From Roseomonas mucosa ATCC BAA-692 (lineage in GTDB: Bacteria; Pseudomonadota; Alphaproteobacteria; Acetobacterales; Acetobacteraceae): DNA of 64,000 nucleotides. Positions within the stretch are counted from its first letter, which is position 1. Every line of letters begins with the position of its first letter. A model generated the notes under the pieces. That model was not told the DNA's origin and did no database searches. It saw nothing but the letters and a program-made list of their open reading frames with translations. Of the stretch, positions 1 through 7,809 are shown piece by piece. Where the stretch lies: NCBI RefSeq assembly GCF_000622225.1, contig NZ_JHWD01000003.1, forward strand, positions 62,001-126,000. The letters run 5' to 3'. A program made the position numbers and the translations under genes.

Positions 1-949
1 GGTGGTGCGCCTCGCCACGGGTCATGCGCGCCACGCCGTCGAGCTGGCGTTGCAGCGTCAGCGGGCGGGCGCGTTCATGCGGCATGGCGGAAGGGTCGCC
101 CTGCCAGGTGCCGGCCGTGTCGCGGCGCTCCGCCAGGGCCCAGTTCCGCAGGCGCACGGCGCCCGAAGCGCCGGTGGCGATGAAGCTGTTGGCCTCGTCC
201 TCCGCGACCCGCCCGACCGAGCCCGTCAGGCTGAGCGGCAGGCCCCCGGCGGTGAGCCGGGCCTCGATGGCGCGCTCGCTGCGCCCGGCCTCGGGAAAGA
301 GCGCCCGGGCCTGGAGCAGCACCAGCGGCCCGAAGAGGCGCCGCGCCAGGAACAGGAAATGCGACACGACCTCCCGCGTGAAGCCGCCCTGGGCGGGGCC
401 GTCGAGCCAGCCGGCGGCGGCATGCTGCCAGCCGCGCGGCCAGCGGGCGAAGTCGGCGGCGATGGCCAGGCTCTCCACCTGCCCGATGGCGCCCCCGGCC
501 AGCCATTCGCCCAGCCGCTCCACCGTGGGCGAGGAGGCGAAGGGGAAGTTGACGGCGGCGCGGGCGCCCCCAGCCCCCGGCAGGGCATGGGCCTCCCGCA
601 GGAAGCGTCCGGCATCGGCCACATCCACCGCCAGCGGCTTCTCGCAGAACAGCGCCTTGCCGGCCTTCAGCGCGGCGCGGGCATGGGGCAGGTGGGTGGC
701 CGGGGGCGAGGCCACGTAGACGCAGTCCGCCGCCTCGATCACCGCGGCCGCGGAGCGCAGGAAGGGCGTGCCGGGAAGCTCGGCCCCGAGGCGCGCGACC
801 GCCTCCGGCGCCGGGTCCCAGAGGCCCGCGACCTGGACCCTGTCCTGCCCGGCGGCGGCGCGCAGCAGGCGCTCCCCCATGATCCCGGCCCCGATGATGC
901 CCAGCCGCACCGTTCCGGTGCCCGGCTGGAATGTCCCGGCTTCGCTCAT
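1..949 (-). CDS. Gfo/Idh/MocA-family oxidoreductase (3' end beyond window)
   Basis: NAD(P)-dependent sugar or polyol dehydrogenase-like protein; substrate unknown. The first 316 residues are visible and the frame runs off the left edge without a stop. Residues about 14-25 form a Rossmann nucleotide-binding turn (LGIIGAGIMGERL). The motif FCEKPLAVD near residue 100 carries the EKP lysine typical of the family. The C-terminal half fits the alpha/beta substrate domain. The ATG at 949 was chosen because a purine-rich AGGCGAGG lies directly upstream. It points away from gapR, so it is probably its own unit. The family call is firm and the substrate is not. Confidence 0.88.
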   Translation of the reverse strand, partial: MSEAGTFQPGTGTVRLGIIGAGIMGERLLRAAAGQDRVQVAGLWDPAPEAVARLGAELPGTPFLRSAAAVIEAADCVYVASPPATHLPHARAALKAGKALFCEKPLAVDVADAGRFLREAHALPGAGGARAAVNFPFASSPTVERLGEWLAGGAIGQVESLAIAADFARWPRGWQHAAAGWLDGPAQGGFTREVVSHFLFLARRLFGPLVLLQARALFPEAGRSERAIEARLTAGGLPLSLTGSVGRVAEDEANSFIATGASGAVRLRNWALAERRDTAGTWQGDPSAMPHERARPLTLQRQLDGVARMTRGEAHH

Positions 950-1043
950 CCTCGCCTCATGCCGCATGTCCGGGGCGGAACCTACAGCGGCGGGTGGTGC
1001 TGCCAATGGGGCCAGGGACAGATTCGGGCGCCGTTCCAGGGGC

Positions 1044-1082
1044 GGGGCCATGCGGCGGGGCCATGCGGCGGGGCCATGCGGC
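1044..1082. repeat. Three perfect 13-bp tandem repeats upstream of gapR
   Basis: The unit GGGGCCATGCGGC occurs three times head to tail (1044-1056, 1057-1069, 1070-1082), and a GC-rich partial unit follows. It sits about 40 bp upstream of the candidate gapR -35 box, between gapR and the divergent oxidoreductase. It is either slippage-prone filler or a reiterated protein-binding site. Confidence 0.85.
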
Positions 1083-1122
1083 GGGCGGCGGGCTGCCAGA
1101 CAGCCGGGCCGCGGGCGGCGTG

Positions 1123-1151
1123 TTGGCGGGGACGGCCCCGGCCGCTATACC
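1123..1151 (+). promoter_or_regulatory. Candidate housekeeping promoter of gapR
   Basis: TTGGCG (1123-1128) and TATACC (1146-1151) are separated by 17 bp, the optimal spacing for a sigma-70 type promoter. Each box matches the consensus at 4 of 6 positions. The GapR start codon follows 26 bp after the -10 box. Confidence 0.55.
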
Positions 1152-1176
1152 CGGCGCCTTTCACGGGGGAGAACAT

Positions 1177-1452
1177 ATGTCGGACGTGACCGATCAGGAC
1201 CAGGAGCAGGACACCGATGTCGGCGGCATCGCCGCGGACCGTCTGCGCTCCATCATCGAGCGGGTGGAGCGGCTGGAGGAGGAGCGCAAGGCGCTGGCCG
1301 ACGACATCAAGGACATCTTCGGCGAGGCGAAGTCCGCGGGCTTCGACGTCAAGGTGATCCGGCAGATCATCCGCCAGCGCAAGCAGGAGCCCGCCGAGGT
1401 GGAGGAGCAGGAGACCCTGCTCGACCTCTACCGCCGCGCGCTCGGCATGTAA
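1177..1452 (+). CDS. gapR: GapR-like DUF2312 nucleoid-associated protein
   Basis: Small DNA-binding protein of 91 residues. In Caulobacter, GapR binds overtwisted AT-rich DNA ahead of replication forks and RNA polymerase and assists topoisomerases. After an acidic N-terminus (about residues 1-18), the domain reads as continuous helix, with LRSIIERVERLEEERKALA (coiled coil) followed by the basic segment VIRQIIRQRKQEP that family members use to contact DNA. Length is normal. The ATG at 1177 has GGGGGAG eight bases upstream. It is followed 10 bp later by arfB on the same strand. The family assignment is strong; the function is by homology. Confidence 0.88.
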   Translation: MSDVTDQDQEQDTDVGGIAADRLRSIIERVERLEEERKALADDIKDIFGEAKSAGFDVKVIRQIIRQRKQEPAEVEEQETLLDLYRRALGM

Positions 1453-1462
1453 GGCGCCGCGC

Positions 1463-1912
1463 GTGGCGCCGGAGGAGGAAGGGCGCGGGAGGCTGATCCC
1501 GATCGATGCCCGGCTGGCGCTGCGCGAGGAGGAGATCACGGAAAGCTTCGTCCGCGCTTCCGGCCCGGGCGGGCAGAACGTGAACAAGGTCTCCACCGCC
1601 GTCCGCCTCAGCTTCGACCTGCGCAACTCGCCCTCGCTGCCCCCGGCGGTGAAGGCGCGGGCCGCCCGGCTCGCCGGGCACAGGCTGACCTCGGAAGGGG
1701 TGGTGGTGATCGCCGCCCAGCGCTTCCGCTCGCTGGAGCGGAACCGCGAGGATGCGCTGGAACGCCTGCTGGAACTGCTGCGCGAGGCGGCGGTGCCGCC
1801 GGTGCCGCGCATCGCGACCCGCGTGCCGAAGGGGGAGAAGCGGCGCCGGGTGGAGGGCAAGGTCCGGCGCGGCGAGGTCAAGCGGCTGCGAGGGAAGCCG
1901 GCGGGGGACTAG
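1463..1912 (+). CDS. arfB: Alternative ribosome-rescue factor ArfB (YaeJ-type peptidyl-tRNA hydrolase)
   Basis: 149-residue release factor-like protein that hydrolyses peptidyl-tRNA on ribosomes stalled without a stop codon. The RF-1 domain carries the catalytic GGQ at residues 36-38 within SGPGGQNVNKV. The C-terminal tail from about residue 115 is rich in Lys and Arg (PKGEKRRRVEGKVRRGEVKR), as required for ArfB to enter the empty mRNA channel. The start is GTG at 1463, only 10 bp after gapR, with AAGG upstream, so the two genes are probably co-transcribed. The gene ends 6 bp before a converging gene. Confidence 0.93.
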   Translation: MAPEEEGRGRLIPIDARLALREEEITESFVRASGPGGQNVNKVSTAVRLSFDLRNSPSLPPAVKARAARLAGHRLTSEGVVVIAAQRFRSLERNREDALERLLELLREAAVPPVPRIATRVPKGEKRRRVEGKVRRGEVKRLRGKPAGD

Positions 1913-1918
1913 GGCGGG

Positions 1919-2524
1919 TCAGTACCGGTCCATCGCCTGCTGCGTCAGCAGGCTGGCGGGCCTCGCGCGGCGCCGGCAGGGGATGCGGGACAGTTCGGCG
2001 CAGACCTGTTCCACCAGATGCGGCACCGGCATCTCCGTGCGCAGCCGCAGCACCGGGCAGGACAGTTCGGCCAGCCAGCCCTCGTGCAGGGTGCGGGAGC
2101 GGATTTCCGGCCCCGCCGTGTCATAGCTCTCGGCCCAGGCCAGGAAGGCGGCGCTGGCCTCGGCCATGTCGCCGCCCGGCCGGATGCGGGCGCCATGGCG
2201 GGCTTCCTCCCGCGCCAGCAGGCGTCGCATCCGCTCCGCCGGGTCGAGGCTCAGGAAGACCACCAGGTCGAAGCGCGGCACGAGGCTTCCGCCCCAGGAG
2301 ACCATGGAGCCGCTCAGCACCCAGCCGGCGGCATCCTCCAGCGCCTGTTGCAGCAGGGCGAGACGCTCCGGCACCGGCCGCTTGGTGGTGAAGGGCGGGT
2401 CGGTGCGCCGCCAGTAGTAGAGATCGGCATCCTCGTGCGGACAGCCAAGGCGCGTCGCCAGGGCCGCGCCCAGCGTCGTCGTGCCGCTGCCGGACGCGCC
2501 CAGGATGTGGATCCGGTGGCTCAA
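1919..2524 (-). CDS. P-loop NTPase resembling adenylate/shikimate kinase
   Basis: 201-residue cytosolic protein with a Walker A motif GASGSGTTT at residues 9-17, followed by a DADLYYW substrate-site segment. A LID-like basic stretch (RMRRLLAREEARHGARIRP) occurs near the middle. Such proteins are annotated as adenylate kinase-like or AAA family; the true phosphoacceptor is unknown. The start is TTG at 2524, preceded by GGAGG seven bases upstream. Both this ribosome binding site and the start codon lie in a 17-bp tandem repeat that also forms the 3' end of the acyl-CoA synthetase upstream, so translation of the two genes is probably coupled. The Arg-rich tail is unusual. Confidence 0.75.
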   Translation of the reverse strand: MSHRIHILGASGSGTTTLGAALATRLGCPHEDADLYYWRRTDPPFTTKRPVPERLALLQQALEDAAGWVLSGSMVSWGGSLVPRFDLVVFLSLDPAERMRRLLAREEARHGARIRPGGDMAEASAAFLAWAESYDTAGPEIRSRTLHEGWLAELSCPVLRLRTEMPVPHLVEQVCAELSRIPCRRRARPASLLTQQAMDRY

Positions 2525-2571
2525 TACAGGACCTCCATCAATACAGGGGCTCCATCAATACAGGGCCTCCA
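2521..2571. repeat. Three 17-bp tandem repeats spanning a stop/start junction
   Basis: Units at 2521-2537, 2538-2554 and 2555-2571 read TCAATACAGG, two variable bases, then CTCCA on the + strand, and differ only at the variable bases. Read on the minus strand, each unit carries GGAG(G/C), CCTGTA and TTGA. The third unit encodes the last codons and stop of the acyl-CoA synthetase. The first supplies the Shine-Dalgarno sequence and TTG start of the kinase-like gene. The middle unit is a pure duplication between them. Confidence 0.9.
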
Positions 2572-4294
2572 CCAGCGGGGCGTGCTGTTGCAGCACGATG
2601 CGGCGGCGGACCTTCAGGGTCGGTGTCATCAGCCCGTTCTCGACGGTGAAGGGCTCGACCAGCCGCCAGCGACGGATGCGCTCGATGCTGGACAGCCGCG
2701 CGTTCACCCGGTCCACCGCCGGGCCGACCCGCTCCTCGGCGCCTTCCGCCGGCACCAGCAGCGCCACCACGCCCTGGCGGCCCTCGCCGGCGATCACGGC
2801 CTGGGCGATCTCCGGCTCCGCCATCAGCAGCCCCTCGATCTTGGCGGGGCTCACCATGTCACCGCCCAGGGTTTTGATGAAGTCCTTCTTGCGATCGCGG
2901 ATGACGATATGTCCCGCCGAGTCGATCTCGCCGGTATCGCCGGTGTGCAGCCAGCCGCCTTCCAGCGCCGCGGCGGTGGCCTCCGGGGCGTTCCAGTAGC
3001 CGTCCATCACCAGCTCGCCCCGCAGCAGCAGCTCGCCATCCTCCGCGATCATCGTCTCGACGCCGGGCAGGGGGGCGCCGACGCTGTCGCGGCGATTGTC
3101 CCAGGGCAGGTTGACGCTGACCACCGGCCCGGCCTCGGTCTGGCCATAGCCCTGCAGCACGGTCACGCCGAGGGCCAGGAAGAAGCCCGAAAGCTCCGGG
3201 TCCAGCCGGGCGCCGCCGGACACCATCGCCACCAGCCGCCGGCCGAAGCGGGCGCGCAGCTTCGCGCGCACCAGCCGGTCCAGCGCCGCGTCCTCGATCC
3301 GCTCCAGCAGGGACAGGGGCGGCCCGTCCATCCGGCGCAGGCCGAGGGCGATGGCCTGGCGGAACAGGCGCTGCTTCCAGCCGGCCTCCTTCTCGACCTG
3401 GGTCAGGATGCGGTGGCGCAGCACCTGGAAGAGGCGCGGCACGGCGGTCACCAGGGCGGGCTCGATCTCGGTGAACTCGGCGGCCAGCCGATCGGCGCCA
3501 CGGCTGTAGACCACCTCCATGCCGAGCGAGGGCAGCAGGAAGTTGCCGACCGTGTGCTCGTAGGCATGGGAGAGGGGCAGGAAGGAGAGGTAGCACTCGC
3601 CCTCCAGCTTCAGCCGCCTGACCACCGTGGCGAGTCCGGCCTGGTTCGCCAGCATGGCCCGGTGCGGCAGCATCACGCCGCGCGGCAGGCCGCCGGTGCC
3701 GGAGGTATAGACGAGGCAGGCCAGCCGCCCGGGCGGGATCTGCGCCACCTCCGCCACCAGCAGGGCGAGGTCGCCCGGATCGGCGGTCAGCGCCTGCCAG
3801 GACAGGGTCCCCGGCGCTTCCTCCATGCAGACGAGCAGGTCCAGCCCCGGGTCGTTGCCGCCCCCCTCGTTCCCCCCACCCTCATTCCGTCCCTGGGCCT
3901 GCCGTGCCGCCTCGGCGATCCGGCTGGCCAGCCCGGCGGTGGAGGCGATGGCCACCCGGGCGCCGCTGTTGCGCAGGATATGGGCGTGGTCGGCCACGGT
4001 GTTGGTGGTGTAGGTCGGCACCGTGACCGCGCCGATGGCCATGATGGCGGTGTCGGCGATGGGGAATTCCGGCCGGTTCTCGCTGACCAGCAGCACGCGA
4101 TCGCCCGGCATCACCCCGCGGGCGCGCAGCCCGGCGGCGGCGGCGGCCACCGCATGGGCGAATCCGGCCCAACTCATCCGCTGCCAGTCCCCGCCCGACC
4201 CGTCCCGGACCCAGTGGCGCAGCATCGGCCGGTCGCGCCAGCGCGCGGCCAGGCCCAGCAGCATGGCGGGGAGGCTGTCCCAGCGTTCGGTCAT
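2555..4294 (-). CDS. AMP-dependent long-chain acyl-CoA synthetase
   Basis: 579-residue ANL-superfamily enzyme that activates fatty acids as acyl-adenylates and then CoA thioesters. The order of motifs is normal: phosphate loop YTSGTGGLPRGV, core GYGQTEAGP, the GELLLRG and GDTGEID segments, and RKKDFIKTLGG leading into the C-terminal lid. The phosphate loop departs from the usual TSGTTGxPKG by having Gly for the second Thr and Arg for Lys. Residues NEGGGNEGGG near position 140 come from a 15-bp coding duplication. The ATG at 4294 was chosen over upstream ATGs because the conserved fold begins there and GGGGGAAG precedes it. The kinase-like gene follows immediately. Confidence 0.9.
   Translation of the reverse strand: MTERWDSLPAMLLGLAARWRDRPMLRHWVRDGSGGDWQRMSWAGFAHAVAAAAAGLRARGVMPGDRVLLVSENRPEFPIADTAIMAIGAVTVPTYTTNTVADHAHILRNSGARVAIASTAGLASRIAEAARQAQGRNEGGGNEGGGNDPGLDLLVCMEEAPGTLSWQALTADPGDLALLVAEVAQIPPGRLACLVYTSGTGGLPRGVMLPHRAMLANQAGLATVVRRLKLEGECYLSFLPLSHAYEHTVGNFLLPSLGMEVVYSRGADRLAAEFTEIEPALVTAVPRLFQVLRHRILTQVEKEAGWKQRLFRQAIALGLRRMDGPPLSLLERIEDAALDRLVRAKLRARFGRRLVAMVSGGARLDPELSGFFLALGVTVLQGYGQTEAGPVVSVNLPWDNRRDSVGAPLPGVETMIAEDGELLLRGELVMDGYWNAPEATAAALEGGWLHTGDTGEIDSAGHIVIRDRKKDFIKTLGGDMVSPAKIEGLLMAEPEIAQAVIAGEGRQGVVALLVPAEGAEERVGPAVDRVNARLSSIERIRRWRLVEPFTVENGLMTPTLKVRRRIVLQQHAPLVEALY
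3854..3883. repeat. 15-bp in-frame duplication in the acyl-CoA synthetase
   Basis: Two diverged 15-bp units (3854-3868 and 3869-3883) encode Asn-Glu-Gly-Gly-Gly twice on the minus strand. They insert a flexible Gly-rich loop between two N-terminal-domain segments. The reading frame is kept. Confidence 0.7.
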
Positions 4295-4330
4295 TCTGTC
4301 GCTTCCCCCTATCGTCATCGCCCGGCTGTC

Positions 4331-4358
4331 TTGGTGGGAGGCGGGGTGGTCATATATC
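4331..4358 (+). promoter_or_regulatory. Candidate promoter of pepF
   Basis: TTGGTG (4331-4336) and TATATC (4353-4358) are spaced by 16 bp in the short divergent gap between the acyl-CoA synthetase and pepF. The start codon of pepF is 39 bp downstream. The consensus match is moderate. Confidence 0.4.
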
Positions 4359-4397
4359 CAGGCCGTTCCACTCCTCCCGCGAGGCGCACGCATTTCC

Positions 4398-6263
4398 ATG
4401 TTTCGACCGACCTGCCTAGCCGACTCCTCCATCCCTGGCCGCGCCACCCTCGACATCTCCGGCCGGGCCGGGGGCGGCGGGGGCGAGGCCCTGCCGGAAT
4501 GGAACCTGTCGGACCTCTATGCGGGGATCGACGACCCGAAGCTCGACGCCGATCTCGGCCGTGCGGAGGCGGAGGCGAAGGCGCTGGAGGCGGAGGCCGC
4601 CGGAAAGCTCGCCGGCCTGTCCGGCGATGCCCTGGCGGCGGCGATCCGGCGCTACGAGGCGGTGGAGGAGATCCTGGGGCGGGTCCTGTCCTTCGCCCAG
4701 CTGCTTTTCGCGGGCGATGCCACGAAGCCGGAACACGGCCGCTTCTACCAGACCATGCAGGAGCGGGCGACCGACATCAGCAGCCACCTGCTGTTCCTGA
4801 CGCTGGAGCTGAACCGGCTGGAGGATTCCGTGCTGGAGGCCAAGCTGGCGGAATCCGCCGGACTGGCCGGATGGCGCCCCTGGCTGCGCGACCTGCGGGT
4901 GTTCCGTCCGCACCAGCTTTCCGACGAGCTGGAGAAGCTGCTGCACGAGAAGGAGGTCACCGGCCGCTCCGCCTGGAACCGCCTGTTCGATGAGACCATC
5001 GCCGCCATGAAGGTGCGGGTGGGGCAGGAGGACCTCACCGTCTCCTCCGCGCTGAACAAGCTTTCCGACCGGGACCGCGCGGTGCGCGAGGCGGCGGCCA
5101 AGGGCGTCTCCGCGGCCTTCGGCGAGCGTGTCCCGCTGTTTTCGCTGATCACCAACACGCTCGCCAAGGACAAGGAGATCATCGACAACTGGCGCCACTA
5201 CCCGCGCCCCGGATCGTCCCGCAACCGCGCCAACATGGTCGAGGACGAGGTGGTGGACGCGCTGGTCTCCGCCGTGCGCGCGAGCTATCCGCGCCTGTCG
5301 CACCGCTACTACGCGATGAAGGCGAAGTGGCTTGGTCTGGAGAAGCTGCAGCACTGGGACCGCAACGCGCCCCTGCCGCAGGAGGAGGACCGCACGATCC
5401 CCTGGTCCGAGGCCAAGGAGCGGGTCTTCGCCGCCTACAACGCCTTCTCCCCGGAACTGGCCGCGATCGGCAGGCGCTTCTTCGACAGCCCCTGGATCGA
5501 CGTGCCACCCCGGCCGGGCAAGGCCTCCGGCGCCTTCGCGCATCCGACCGTGCCCTCGGTGCATCCGTACCTGCTGCTGAACTACCACGGCAAGTCGCGC
5601 GACGTGATGACGCTGGCGCATGAGCTGGGCCATGGCGTGCACCAGATCCTGGCCTCGAAGCAGGGCTACCTGCGCTCCGGCACGCCGCTGACCCTCGCCG
5701 AGACGGCCAGCGTCTTCGGCGAGATGCTGACCTTCCGCGCCGTGCTGGATGCCGAGACCGACCCCACCCGCCGCCGCATGCTGCTGGCCGGCAAGGTGGA
5801 GGACATGCTGAACACGGTGGTGCGGCAGATCGCGTTCTATACCTTCGAATCCCGCCTGCACGAGGCGCGCCGCAAGGGCGAGCTGTCTTCCGAGCAGATC
5901 GGCGAGATCTGGATGGGCGTGCAGGGCGAGAGCCTGGGCCCGGCCTTCGAGTTCACGCCGGACTACAACGTGTACTGGGCCTATGTGCCGCATTTCGTGC
6001 ACACGCCCTTCTACGTCTATGCCTATGCCTTCGGGGACTGCCTGGTGAACGCGCTCTACAGCGTCTACCAGTCGGGCGAGGTGCCGGGCTTCCAGGAGAA
6101 GTACCTCGACCTGCTGCGCGCCGGCGGCACGCTGCGGCACAAGGAGCTGCTGGCGCCCTTCGGCCTCGACGCCTCCGATCCCGGCTTCTGGAACAAGGGG
6201 CTCGACGTGATCGACGGCTTCATCACCGAGCTGGAGCAGCCGGCCCCCGAGGGGGCGGCGTGA
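4398..6263 (+). CDS. pepF: Oligoendopeptidase F, M3 family zinc peptidase
   Basis: 621-residue cytosolic metallopeptidase that cleaves short peptides. The zinc site HELGH lies at residues 408-412, and the third ligand Glu435 lies in the helix LAETASVFGEM, as expected for clan MA family M3. Segments typical of the PepF subfamily surround it (LLNYHGKSRDVMTLAHE, YNVYWAYVPHFVHTPFYVYAYAFG). Length is in the normal range. The ATG at 4398 gives a short N-terminus before the conserved WNLSDLY box that begins the family. The gene ends 7 bp before the ABC1 kinase, so the pair probably forms an operon. Confidence 0.95.
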   Translation: MFRPTCLADSSIPGRATLDISGRAGGGGGEALPEWNLSDLYAGIDDPKLDADLGRAEAEAKALEAEAAGKLAGLSGDALAAAIRRYEAVEEILGRVLSFAQLLFAGDATKPEHGRFYQTMQERATDISSHLLFLTLELNRLEDSVLEAKLAESAGLAGWRPWLRDLRVFRPHQLSDELEKLLHEKEVTGRSAWNRLFDETIAAMKVRVGQEDLTVSSALNKLSDRDRAVREAAAKGVSAAFGERVPLFSLITNTLAKDKEIIDNWRHYPRPGSSRNRANMVEDEVVDALVSAVRASYPRLSHRYYAMKAKWLGLEKLQHWDRNAPLPQEEDRTIPWSEAKERVFAAYNAFSPELAAIGRRFFDSPWIDVPPRPGKASGAFAHPTVPSVHPYLLLNYHGKSRDVMTLAHELGHGVHQILASKQGYLRSGTPLTLAETASVFGEMLTFRAVLDAETDPTRRRMLLAGKVEDMLNTVVRQIAFYTFESRLHEARRKGELSSEQIGEIWMGVQGESLGPAFEFTPDYNVYWAYVPHFVHTPFYVYAYAFGDCLVNALYSVYQSGEVPGFQEKYLDLLRAGGTLRHKELLAPFGLDASDPGFWNKGLDVIDGFITELEQPAPEGAA

Positions 6264-6270
6264 GGAGCGC

Positions 6271-7629
6271 ATGAGCGACACAAGACGCGGCAACAGCCTG
6301 TTCGGCGAGATCCGCCGCATGGCGCGCACCTCCGGCGCGGTGGGCGGCATCGCCGCCCGCGTGGCGGGGGAGCGCTATCTCGGGCTGAAGACCGACAAGT
6401 CCGCCCATGCGGAGGACCTGCGGGCGGTGCTGGGCGGGCTGAAGGGCCCGATGATGAAGGTGGCGCAGCTTCTCTCCACCATCCCCGACGCGCTGCCCGA
6501 GGAATATGCGCGGGAGCTGTCGCAGCTCCAGTCCAACGCCCCGGCGATGGGCTGGCCCTTCGTGCGGCGGCGCATGTCCACCGAGCTGGGGCCGGCCTGG
6601 CAGTCGCGCTTCACCGCCTTCGGCCAGACGGCGGCGGCGGCGGCCTCGCTGGGGCAGGTGCATCGCGCCACCCTGCCGGACGGGCGGGAGGTCGCCTGCA
6701 AGCTGCAATACCCGGACATGCCGAGCGTGGTGGAGGCCGACCTGCGACAGCTCCGCCTCGCCATGGGCATCTATGCGCGCATGGACAGCTCGATCCAGAG
6801 CGACGATGTCTATGCCGAGCTGAGCGAGCGGCTGCGCGAGGAGCTCGACTACGAGCGGGAGGCCGCGCATATGCGGCTCTACCGCCTGATGCTGGCGGGC
6901 GAGCCGGAGATCCGCGTGCCCGAGCCGGTGCCGGAGCTGACCACCAAGCGCCTGCTGACCATGACCTGGCTCGAGGGCCGCGCCATCCAGTCGCGCATCG
7001 ACGAGGACCCGCCGCAGGAGGAGCGCGATGCCTATGCGCGGGTGCTGTTCCGCGCCTGGTACGTGCCCTTCTACCATTACGGCGTGATCCATGGGGACCC
7101 GCATCTGGGCAACTACCAGATCCGGTCAGACCTGCACGGGATCAACCTGCTCGACTTCGGCACCATCCGCGTCTTCCCGCCGCACTTCGTCACCGCCGTG
7201 GTCCGGCTCTATGAGGCGGTGCGCGACGGCGACGACGAGAAGGCGATCCATGCCTTCGAGGCCTGGGGCTTCCGCAACCTGCCGCGCGAGACCTGGCAGG
7301 TGCTGATGAAGTGGGCGCGCTTCCTGCACGAGCCGCTGATCGACGACCGCGTGCGGCCGATTTCCGAGACCCAGGACCCGCAGTTCGGGCGCAAGGTCGC
7401 GGAGGAGGTGCATGCCGGGCTGAAGAAGACCGGCGGCGTGCGGCCGCCGCGCGAGTTCGTGCTGATGGACCGCTCCACGGTGGGCCTGGGCAGCGTCTTC
7501 CTGCGGCTGAAGGCGAAGCAGAACTGGCACCGGCTCTTCGAGGAGCTGATCGCCGGCTATGACGAGGATGCGCTGGCGGCGCGGCAGGCCGAGGCGCTGC
7601 GGCAGGCCGGGGTTCCGGCGGCGGGCTGA
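6271..7629 (+). CDS. ABC1/UbiB-family atypical kinase
   Basis: 452-residue member of the AarF/UbiB/COQ8 protein-kinase-like family, whose members support ubiquinone synthesis or lipid homeostasis through ATPase activity. Visible elements are a KVAQ box at residues 63-66 where the family has KxGQ, the Ala-rich loop AAAAASLGQVH, the ATP lysine Lys144, the catalytic loop HGDPH at 274-278, and the metal-binding DFG beginning at Asp295. No C-terminal transmembrane segment is obvious, unlike UbiB proper, so it may be a soluble paralog. It follows pepF by 7 bp. With coq9 also in the window a quinone role is possible but unproven. Confidence 0.88.
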   Translation: MSDTRRGNSLFGEIRRMARTSGAVGGIAARVAGERYLGLKTDKSAHAEDLRAVLGGLKGPMMKVAQLLSTIPDALPEEYARELSQLQSNAPAMGWPFVRRRMSTELGPAWQSRFTAFGQTAAAAASLGQVHRATLPDGREVACKLQYPDMPSVVEADLRQLRLAMGIYARMDSSIQSDDVYAELSERLREELDYEREAAHMRLYRLMLAGEPEIRVPEPVPELTTKRLLTMTWLEGRAIQSRIDEDPPQEERDAYARVLFRAWYVPFYHYGVIHGDPHLGNYQIRSDLHGINLLDFGTIRVFPPHFVTAVVRLYEAVRDGDDEKAIHAFEAWGFRNLPRETWQVLMKWARFLHEPLIDDRVRPISETQDPQFGRKVAEEVHAGLKKTGGVRPPREFVLMDRSTVGLGSVFLRLKAKQNWHRLFEELIAGYDEDALAARQAEALRQAGVPAAG

Positions 7630-7650
7630 CCGACAGGCCCCGGTTCCGGC

Positions 7651-7678
7651 GTCCCGCCGCCCCTTCCGGTGGCGGGAC
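7651..7678 (+). terminator. Hairpin after the ABC1 kinase, possible terminator
   Basis: GTCCCGCC (7651-7658) pairs with GGCGGGAC (7671-7678) across a 12-base loop, 22 bp after the stop codon. There is no T-tract, so it would act as a Rho-assisted or weak terminator at best. Confidence 0.3.
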
Positions 7679-7809
7679 CGCCTGCCCGTAGAAGAATCCT
7701 TCGCGGGGCGGGGCGGAAACCTGTCCGAATTCGCGATGCGTGCCCTTGCGGCCCTTCCGGCGCCCGGTGATCGTGACCGGGCAGAAACGGAAACCGGAGG
7801 GAAGCCTGC

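Noticed and set aside
2018-4993. 991-codon plus-strand frame opposite the kinase-like and acyl-CoA synthetase genes
   Set aside because: Shadow of two recognisable minus-strand genes, and it runs on in the wrong frame into pepF.
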